The position numbers were made by a program, and so were the translations under genes. Below, one piece after another: positions 6,656 to 12,161 of a stretch of 13,190 nt of DNA (position 1 is the stretch's first letter; every line of letters starts with the position of its first letter). The stretch comes from Candidatus Omnitrophota bacterium (GTDB lineage Bacteria; Omnitrophota; Gorgyraeia; Aquiviventales; Aquiviventaceae). The notes under the pieces are model-generated. The model searched no databases, was not told the DNA's origin, and saw nothing but the letters and a program-made list of their open reading frames with translations. The DNA lies in assembly GCA_016206725.1 (NCBI GenBank), contig JACQRA010000090.1:1-13190 (forward strand), read 5' to 3'.

Positions 6656-6898
6656 ATGACCATGAACGAGCCGACAAGCCACCCCAAGTGGTATCACAAC
6701 GTCTGGGTCGTCCTCCTCATGCTGTTCTTCGTCCTCGGCCCCTTGGGCCTTCCGCTCGTCTGGAGCCATCCGCGCTTCAGCCAACGGACGAAATGGATTC
6801 TGACCGCGGTCACCGCCCTCTACACCATCCTCCTGATCGATGTGACGATTCGCGCCGTTCGAGGCGCCGTACAACTCTTCAATCAGCTCGCCTTCTGA
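6656..6898 (+). CDS. Small two-helix membrane protein, function unknown
   Basis: The 80-residue protein has two predicted membrane helices, about 16-36 (VWVVLLMLFFVLGPLGLPLV) and 45-66 (KWILTAVTALYTILLIDVTI). They are joined by a short basic loop with SHPRFSQRTK. The GPLGLPLxW...FSxxTK pattern recurs in small bacterial inner-membrane proteins of unknown function. Neither candidate ATG (6656 or 6662) has a Shine-Dalgarno sequence, and a consensus -10 box lies only about 10-15 nt upstream, so leaderless initiation is possible. It is followed 12 nt later by an M48 metalloprotease gene on the same strand, probably as one transcript. No function can be assigned. Confidence 0.7.
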   Translation: MTMNEPTSHPKWYHNVWVVLLMLFFVLGPLGLPLVWSHPRFSQRTKWILTAVTALYTILLIDVTIRAVRGAVQLFNQLAF

Positions 6899-6910
6899 GC
6901 GGCCCTTGAC

Positions 6911-7702
6911 ATGATCCAACAACTCGCTTGTCTGCTCGTTGCCGTCACCCTCAGCGGCTGCGTGACGAGCCAGTACAGTGTTCCCACCCAACGACAAGAA
7001 TATACCTTCACGACGACGGAGCGAGAAGTCGAACTCGGCCGCCGACTCGCCAAACAGGTGGAGCTCGAAGTCGACCTGGCGGCCGATGAGCCTCTTCAGG
7101 AGCGGGTTCGCTCCATCGGCCGGCGAGTGGTTGAGGTGTGCGATCGGAAGGAGCTGGTGTACCACTTCGCGGTGGTGGCGGAGCCTGAGGTCAATGCGTT
7201 TTCCTTACCCGGCGGGTACGTCTACGTCAACGAGGGACTGATCAAGCGGACGCAATCCGACGATGAGTTGGCGGCGGTCATCGCGCATGAGATCGCCCAT
7301 ATTGCCGCCCGCCACTCCGTCAAGCGCTATGAGAGCGGGCTCGGAGCTCAACTCGTCCAACTGGTGTCTCTGATGGCTTCCCGTGAGGCGCAGGCGGCGC
7401 GAGGGGTGAGTGTCGCGATGCACATTGCTCAACTCTCGTATGCTCGGCAGGACGAGCTCGAGGCGGATCAACTCGCGGTGCGATATCTCACCGCGGCGGG
7501 ATTGAATCCCCAGGGGGCGCTGAGGTTCTTGGAACGCTTACAGGACATCCGCTTCACCGAACGGCCCCAGTATCTTCCCCGTGGCGTCACGCGCCCTCAG
7601 TACGGGATCACCCACCCGTTCATCTCTGATCGCATCCGGACCGTCAAAGAGGAATTGTTCGGCGTGGCGGATTACGTGGACTACCTCAACTCCCCGGAGT
7701 AG
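6911..7702 (+). CDS. M48-family zinc metalloprotease, lipoprotein (LoiP/YggG-like)
   Basis: The 263-residue protein begins with a lipoprotein signal: hydrophobic residues 5-14 and the lipobox LSGC with Cys17. It should therefore be anchored to an envelope membrane and face the periplasm. The peptidase domain spans about 40-250. AFSLPGGYVYVNEGLI is at 96-111, the zinc motif HEIAH at 126-130 (ligands His126 and His130, catalytic Glu127), and the third ligand is Glu182 in RQDELEAD. THPFISDRI at 234-242 is the usual downstream M48 motif. All key residues are present. The length suits the LoiP group of lipoprotein proteases; the TPR tail of BepA is absent. Relatives degrade misfolded or misassembled outer-membrane proteins, and the substrate here is unknown. 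No strong ribosome binding site is visible. The 3' end overlaps the convergent tautomerase gene by 17 nt. Confidence 0.92.
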   Translation: MIQQLACLLVAVTLSGCVTSQYSVPTQRQEYTFTTTEREVELGRRLAKQVELEVDLAADEPLQERVRSIGRRVVEVCDRKELVYHFAVVAEPEVNAFSLPGGYVYVNEGLIKRTQSDDELAAVIAHEIAHIAARHSVKRYESGLGAQLVQLVSLMASREAQAARGVSVAMHIAQLSYARQDELEADQLAVRYLTAAGLNPQGALRFLERLQDIRFTERPQYLPRGVTRPQYGITHPFISDRIRTVKEELFGVADYVDYLNSPE

Positions 7703-7883
7703 GCGGCTCCACCAGTTGACCCGCCATCGCCCAGTCGGAGCGTTTCACATCCTTGAAGATAATCCACACTTGCTCCTTCGCAACACCCACACACTCCGCA
7801 AACGCCTGGGTCATCGCTTGACTGAGCCGGGCTTTTTGTTGGGGATTCCTCCCTTCGAGCCATTCCACCGTCACGACCGGCAT
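7686..7883 (-). CDS. 4-oxalocrotonate tautomerase-family protein
   Basis: The 65-residue protein is the size of a 4-oxalocrotonate tautomerase subunit. It starts MPVVTVEWLEGR, so Pro1 of the processed protein, the catalytic general base, is present, as is Arg11. Aligned without gaps to the classic enzyme, position 39 is Trp (VWIIFKD) in place of the substrate-binding Arg39, and position 50 is Trp in place of Phe50. That Trp pattern occurs in other members of the superfamily, so canonical catechol-pathway activity is unlikely and the substrate is unknown. The family assembles as hexamers. The ATG follows AAAGGAGG with a 4-nt spacer and overlaps the folC stop by 13 nt, making it the last gene of the folate operon. 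Its own 3' end runs 17 nt into the convergent protease gene. Confidence 0.85.
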   Translation of the reverse strand: MPVVTVEWLEGRNPQQKARLSQAMTQAFAECVGVAKEQVWIIFKDVKRSDWAMAGQLVEPPTPGS

Positions 7884-9229
7884 GAGGCCTCCTTTGACGC
7901 GTAGCGAAGCATCACAGACCTGAGTTCGCCCACCAGGAAGAGCGAACCGACAACGACCACAACATCCGAGGCAGACGCTTGGTTGAGCGCATAGGTACAG
8001 GCATCAAGAGGATCCTGAATCACCTCGATGCGCTGGTGAGTGGCGGTCAATTGCTGAGCCAGGCGCATCGGATCTGCCGCTCGTGGATGACGACTCCGCG
8101 TACAGGTGATCGATGCGGCTCGAGACGCGAGATGGGCTCCGATCGCCTGAACGGATTTATCCGAGGACATGCCGACAAGGAGATGGACGGTTCGGTCGGG
8201 CCATAATTCCTCCATCGCCTCGCCGAGGGCCTGAAGAGCCTGGGGATTGTGGGCGCCGTCGAGAACCACCAGCGGCCGCTGTTGAATGACTTCAAGCCGA
8301 CCCGGCCAGTGCACCCGGGCCAGTCCCTCGTGAACGGCTCCATAGGGCACGCCGTCTTCAGCGAGCGCCTCAACGGCAGAGACCGCCATGGCGGCATTCA
8401 TCGCCTGATGACGGCCGATCAACGGCAGATGCACGCCGTCATGCGTCCCGCGGAGACTGTGCACCTTCATCTCCAATCCATCCAATCCATGACGTAGGAC
8501 GGTGGCGTCAATCTGGCGACCCCCCACGACCAAGCGACTCGACGCTCCCACGGCTTCCTCAATCGTCCTCAGCGCTTCAGGGGATTGAGGCGCGCTGATC
8601 ACGACCCCCGTCCCTTTTGAGAGAATGCCGGCCTTCTCCCTCGCGATCGTTTCAAGCCCCTCCCCCAACACATCGGCGTGATCGAATCCGATCGGCCCAA
8701 TGATGCTCACGTCCTGTTCGACGACATTCGTCGCATCCCATCGGCCACCCAAGCCGACTTCCAGCACGACGACGCGAACACCTGTTCTGGCAAAATGCAG
8801 GAAGGCCGCCGCCGTCATCGCTTCAAAGTACGTCACCGGACCGTCGGGGTGCGCCTGCAAGGCTTCGAGTACCGGTTGGAGCCGCTCGATGAGCTCCGCA
8901 AACGCCTGTTGGCTGATCCAATCCGCTTCCTCCTCCAGCGACTCCCCACTGACTCGAATGCGCTCCCGGACATCCGACAGATGGGGTGAGGTGTACAATC
9001 CGGCTCGCAACCCGGCGGCGCGGAGCATCGCATAGATCATGGCGCAGATCGAGCCTTTGGCATTGGTTCCGGCGACGAGGATGGACCGAAACGCCCGCTC
9101 CGGATGGCCGAGGGATCGACAGACGTCCTGCATCCGATCGAGGCGGACTTGACGCATCGCCTCCGGCTGATGGCTCCGCTCGTAATTTGTCAACGTCTCC
9201 AGATACGCAAGAGCCCCTTCGTACGTCAT
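7871..9229 (-). CDS. folC: Bifunctional folylpolyglutamate / dihydrofolate synthase
   Basis: FolC adds glutamate to dihydropteroate and/or extends the polyglutamate tail of folates, using ATP, in the cytoplasm. The 452-residue protein has the Mur-ligase-like layout. The P-loop GTNAKGS is at 54-60 (family norm GTNGKGS, so one Gly is Ala), followed by YTSPHL at 79-84 and GLGGRWDATN at 159-168. The switch region GFDHADVLG...IAREKAGI spans 181-202, with Lys199 the likely carbamylated lysine. DGAHNPQ is at 324-330 and GSLFLVGE lies near the C-terminus. Length is normal. The ATG at 9229 is preferred over a GTG at 9244 because GAGGG lies 4 nt before it and the GTG sits in a tandem repeat. Upstream is the unknown 178-residue gene and downstream the overlapping tautomerase. 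PabB and PabC in the same operon feed this pathway. The sequence does not show whether it has both activities. Confidence 0.94.
   Translation of the reverse strand: MTYEGALAYLETLTNYERSHQPEAMRQVRLDRMQDVCRSLGHPERAFRSILVAGTNAKGSICAMIYAMLRAAGLRAGLYTSPHLSDVRERIRVSGESLEEEADWISQQAFAELIERLQPVLEALQAHPDGPVTYFEAMTAAAFLHFARTGVRVVVLEVGLGGRWDATNVVEQDVSIIGPIGFDHADVLGEGLETIAREKAGILSKGTGVVISAPQSPEALRTIEEAVGASSRLVVGGRQIDATVLRHGLDGLEMKVHSLRGTHDGVHLPLIGRHQAMNAAMAVSAVEALAEDGVPYGAVHEGLARVHWPGRLEVIQQRPLVVLDGAHNPQALQALGEAMEELWPDRTVHLLVGMSSDKSVQAIGAHLASRAASITCTRSRHPRAADPMRLAQQLTATHQRIEVIQDPLDACTYALNQASASDVVVVVGSLFLVGELRSVMLRYASKEASCRS
7888..7895 (-). promoter_or_regulatory. Ribosome binding site of the tautomerase gene, inside folC
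   Basis: AAAGGAGG on the minus strand, 4 nt before the tautomerase ATG at 7883. It lies wholly within the last codons of folC and is the strongest ribosome binding site in this operon. Confidence 0.8.
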
Positions 9230-9236
9230 CAGTCCC

Positions 9237-9268
9237 TCACTCACTCAATTACTCAATCACTCAATCAC
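9237..9268. repeat. Short tandem repeat (TCAC / TCAATYAC) at the folC upstream junction
   Basis: The plus strand reads TCAC, TCAC, TCAATTAC, TCAATCAC, TCAATCAC without interruption. This is a 4/8-bp tandem array filling the gap between folC and the preceding gene. On the minus strand it supplies that gene's TGA stop (9261-9263), further TGA triplets and the GTG at 9244. Confidence 0.85.
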
Positions 9269-9797
9269 AGTTTTGTTGGCGCTTGCGCCACTCCTCGAAT
9301 AATCGCTTCAGATCGCCTTCCGCCGATCGCACCATCAAGCTGCCGATGAGGATGAGCACGGAAAATTGCCACACCTCCTCCGGCCCGATGACCAGCCCTG
9401 TCTGCACGTCCTCGGCGTGGGTGAGCTGCTCGCCGTAATGCGCGACGGCCTCCTTGAGAGGCCCCTCCCGAAGATCGAGGGAGGACATCTCATGGTGGTA
9501 ACGCAGCGAGGGAAAGCGCACCCCGCGAATCAGCAGAAAATTCAAGACCGCATCATCGCTCAGGTGATGTTCCTGCTCGAACTCAAACCCCTCAAATCGC
9601 GCGGAGGGCAGAATCAAGGCCGGGCGCTCGACAAGGACCTGGCCACGGCGCACGATCGTGTCCCCCACATTCACCGAGGACTCCGCGAGGAAAATGTAGG
9701 GCACGTGGGTGGCCTCGAGTGTGGCGAGGTCCTTCACGCGGGAGCGGATGATTTCGGTCTGCCTCAACGCTTTATCCCACAGCCCCTCAAGATCCAT
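9261..9797 (-). CDS. Conserved-looking hypothetical protein between purH and folC
   Basis: I do not recognise a named family for this 178-residue protein. It has no signal peptide. One hydrophobic stretch (about 142-156) looks more like a buried helix than a membrane span. The N-terminal third is mixed helix and strand (LEATHVPYIFLAESSVNVGD at 27-46), followed by LVERPALILP at 55-64. The middle is rich in acidic and histidine residues (FEGFEFEQEHHLSDD at 68-82; RYHHEMS at 99-105), and the C-terminus is a charged helix ending RKRQQ. The His/Glu/Asp clusters could bind metal, but no known motif matches. The start overlaps the purH stop as TAATG, so translation probably re-initiates after purH. 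The stop lies in the tandem repeat before folC. The context suggests a folate or purine link, but only by association. Confidence 0.75.
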   Translation of the reverse strand: MDLEGLWDKALRQTEIIRSRVKDLATLEATHVPYIFLAESSVNVGDTIVRRGQVLVERPALILPSARFEGFEFEQEHHLSDDAVLNFLLIRGVRFPSLRYHHEMSSLDLREGPLKEAVAHYGEQLTHAEDVQTGLVIGPEEVWQFSVLILIGSLMVRSAEGDLKRLFEEWRKRQQNCD

Positions 9798-11332
9798 TAG
9801 TGTCGGAAATGGCGGGTGCCGGTGAAGACCATGGCGATTCCCGCGTGATCAGCCGCGGCGATGACCTCAGGGTCCTTCACCGATCCGCCAGGTTGAATGA
9901 TGGCCGTCACTCCGGCTTGCGCCGCACACTCCACGTTGTCTGGAAACGGGAAAAATCCGTCAGACGCGAGGACCGCCCCCTTGGCTCGAACGGCGGCCTG
10001 TTGAATGGCGAGACGCACGGCTCGCACGCGGCTGGGTTGACCCTGACCGATCCCAACGGTGACGCGTGCGCTCGCCAGGACAATCGCGTTGGATTTCACA
10101 TGCTTGGCCGCGATCCAGGCGAATTGCAAGTCGCACATCTGTTCCTTCGTGGGATGACGCGTGGTCACGACACGCGACGTTGCAGGGTCTGAGCGTATCA
10201 CGTCCGATGCCTGCACAAGCCATCCTCCCAGCACGCTGTTCCATTCCTCTGTGAACGATGCGCGAGGCTGGGAAGATAGCTCGATCAGACGAAGATTCGG
10301 TTTATCGGCAAAGAGGGCCCTCACCTCATCGGGAATGGTCGGTGCCACGATGAGCTCGAGGAACGTCTGATGCATGCGCAGGGCGGTATCACGATCCAGC
10401 GGCCGGTTGATCCCCACGATGCCGCCGAAGGCGGACTCGGCGTCCGCGCCCCATGCCAGCCGATACGCCTCGCTCACCGATGAGGCTGAAGCGACGCCGC
10501 ATGGGGAGGCGTGCTTGACGATCACGCAGGTCGGTTCTTCGAAGTCGTGCAGACATCGTGCCACCGTATCGAGATCCACCACATTGTTATAGGAGAGCTC
10601 CTTGCCCTGTAAGACGCGCGCCCCCGCCAAGCCGCCGCCCAGCTGTGCCAGCGGCACGTACCAACCCGCCGCCTGGTGGGGATTCTCGCCGTAGCGCAGC
10701 GCGCGATGCCGACGCGCCTGCACCGTCAACGTCTCTGATGAAACGGACAAGCCCCCGCCTAAGAACGCGGCGATGGCCGCATCATAGCGACTGGTTAGCT
10801 CGAAGGCCGAGACACTCAGGCGCCGACGCAACGTCTCCGCAATCGTTCCCTTCCCCTGCGCGATCGCCTCGAGCACGTCGGGATATTGAGCAGGACGACT
10901 GACGACGGTGACGGATGGGAAATTTTTCGCCGCGGCGCGCAAGAGGGCCGCCCCACCGATGTCGATCTGCTCAAGCGCCTCGCCCACCGTGACGCCGGGG
11001 CGTTGGATCGTCGCTTCAAACGGGTAGAGATTCACCACGACGAGGTCAATGAGCCCCTCCGAACCGACGACCTTCAGGTGAGACGGCTCATCCCGTTTCG
11101 CGAGGATGCCGGCATGGAGGCGCGGGTGCAGCGTCTTGACCCGCCCGTCGAGCTGCTCGCTGATCCCTGCAAACTCCTCCACCGTCTTCACCCGAAGACC
11201 CTGTTCGTTCAGCAGCTTGGCGGTCCCGTCGGAGGCGATCAACTCGACGCCGAAACCGGCGAGACCGTTGGCAAAGTCCGCCAAACCCGTTTTATCGTAA
11301 CAGCTCAGTAACGCCCGTCTCACAGCAATCAT
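9797..11332 (-). CDS. purH: Bifunctional AICAR transformylase / IMP cyclohydrolase
   Basis: PurH carries out the last two steps of IMP synthesis: formylation of AICAR with 10-formyl-tetrahydrofolate, then ring closure. The 511-residue protein has normal length. The N-terminal MGS-like cyclohydrolase domain begins RRALLSCYDKTGL and includes ASDGTAKLL and GRVKTLHPRLHAGILAKRD. The transformylase domain includes QGKELSYNNVVDLD, IVKHASPCGVA with the catalytic Lys-His pair, SAFGGIVG, SDGFFPFPDNVE, AIIQPGGSVKD and the C-terminal MVFTGTRHFRH. The ATG at 11332 gives MIAVRRALLSCYD and matches the family start. The longer frame to 11443 would add 37 residues read through a tandem repeat and the pabC gene. 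There is no AGGAGG; the repeat tract (GAGATACGAG) directly precedes the ATG. It overlaps pabC by 41 nt, and its folate cofactor links it to pabB, pabC and folC here. Confidence 0.96.
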   Translation of the reverse strand: MIAVRRALLSCYDKTGLADFANGLAGFGVELIASDGTAKLLNEQGLRVKTVEEFAGISEQLDGRVKTLHPRLHAGILAKRDEPSHLKVVGSEGLIDLVVVNLYPFEATIQRPGVTVGEALEQIDIGGAALLRAAAKNFPSVTVVSRPAQYPDVLEAIAQGKGTIAETLRRRLSVSAFELTSRYDAAIAAFLGGGLSVSSETLTVQARRHRALRYGENPHQAAGWYVPLAQLGGGLAGARVLQGKELSYNNVVDLDTVARCLHDFEEPTCVIVKHASPCGVASASSVSEAYRLAWGADAESAFGGIVGINRPLDRDTALRMHQTFLELIVAPTIPDEVRALFADKPNLRLIELSSQPRASFTEEWNSVLGGWLVQASDVIRSDPATSRVVTTRHPTKEQMCDLQFAWIAAKHVKSNAIVLASARVTVGIGQGQPSRVRAVRLAIQQAAVRAKGAVLASDGFFPFPDNVECAAQAGVTAIIQPGGSVKDPEVIAAADHAGIAMVFTGTRHFRH

Positions 11333-12161
11333 CTCGTATCTCGTATCTCGTATTTCGTATTTCTCGATGAACCAGTTCCTGAAATCCTCGATGCAAACGC
11401 TTCGTATAGGGGCCGGGCTTGCCGGTCCCGATCCGACGCCCATCCACCTGGGTCACCGCCAGGACCTCCTTGAGGGTGCTTGCGAGAAACGCCTCATCGG
11501 CATTGTACACGTCATGGCGGGTCAAGGGGACTTCCCGAACAGGCATCCGCAACGCCCTGGCCACATCGGTCACCGCTTGCCAGGTGATTCCCGCAAGCAG
11601 ACCCATCCAGCCAGGTGGTGCTACCAGACATCCATGCTTCACGAGGCCGAGGTTGCTGGCGGTACTCTCCGTCACCGACCCCGTGCCGTCGAGAAAGACG
11701 GCTTCATCCGCGCCCCGCAACTGAGCCTCCACGACCGCCATCACGCTGCCCAGCCGGGAAGAGAATTTCGACCGTGGATCGATTTGGCTGACGGGAAACT
11801 TTCGGGTCGGCACCACGGTGATCCGAATCCCCCGACGGTACATCGCGGGGGAGGGCCGCTGCGCCGGCTGCACCACAATGCTAGGAACTGCCGCGCGGTT
11901 GGCGTCCGGAAGACAGGCCACCCGGACGACCGCTTCCTCAAGTCCTGATGCGCGCAGTCGCTCGATGAGTCGTCGTCCGAGTTGGTGCGACTCGAGCGGC
12001 ATGCGAAACCCGAGATACTTGGCCGAGGCGAAGAGTCGACCGAGATGCGCAGGGAGACGAAAAATCTTGCCCTGGTAGGCTCGCATCGTCTCAAAACATC
12101 CCGAGGCGCTCTCAGGAGACGGCAACGTCCAACGCGGTGGGTCAAGTAATCGTGATGCCAT
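11292..12161 (-). CDS. pabC: Class IV PLP aminotransferase-fold enzyme, probably aminodeoxychorismate lyase
   Basis: Aminodeoxychorismate lyase releases pyruvate from 4-amino-4-deoxychorismate to give p-aminobenzoate, using PLP. The 289-residue protein has the class IV pattern: GCFETMRAYQGKIFRLPAHL at 21-40, the probable PLP lysine Lys132 in RSKFSSRLGSVMAVVEA, EAVFLDGTGSVTESTASNLG at 153-172 with the conserved Glu165, LLAGITWQ at 188-195, and ADEAFLASTLKEV at 221-233. Branched-chain and D-amino-acid aminotransferases share this fold. I favour lyase because the gene directly follows pabB (20-nt overlap) in a folate operon. The ATG at 12161 lies inside the pabB 3' end with only a weak ribosome binding site. 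The last 23 or so residues (REIRNTRYEIRDDCCETGV...) come partly from a 7-bp tandem repeat and are probably not part of the fold. They run 41 nt into purH. Confidence 0.85.
   Translation of the reverse strand: MASRLLDPPRWTLPSPESASGCFETMRAYQGKIFRLPAHLGRLFASAKYLGFRMPLESHQLGRRLIERLRASGLEEAVVRVACLPDANRAAVPSIVVQPAQRPSPAMYRRGIRITVVPTRKFPVSQIDPRSKFSSRLGSVMAVVEAQLRGADEAVFLDGTGSVTESTASNLGLVKHGCLVAPPGWMGLLAGITWQAVTDVARALRMPVREVPLTRHDVYNADEAFLASTLKEVLAVTQVDGRRIGTGKPGPYTKRLHRGFQELVHREIRNTRYEIRDDCCETGVTELLR
11331..11362. repeat. 7-bp tandem repeat spanning the pabC tail and purH start
   Basis: The plus strand reads ATCT followed by CGTATCT twice and CGTATTT twice, a 32-nt array of about 4.6 copies. On the minus strand the units are AAATACG and AGATACG. 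It is translated in pabC as the RNTRYEIRD tail. Its last partial unit runs into GAGATG, the purH start codon. Confidence 0.9.

Noticed and set aside
7689..7700. ACTCC-cc-GGAGT dyad at the M48/tautomerase junction as a terminator
   Set aside because: The arms are 5 bp with a 2-nt spacer, too tight for a hairpin and without a U-tract. It is probably coincidental within coding sequence.
11333..11443. Upstream in-frame extension of purH by 37 residues
   Set aside because: The extension is read through the 7-bp repeat and pabC sequence, and the PurH family starts at the ATG at 11332.
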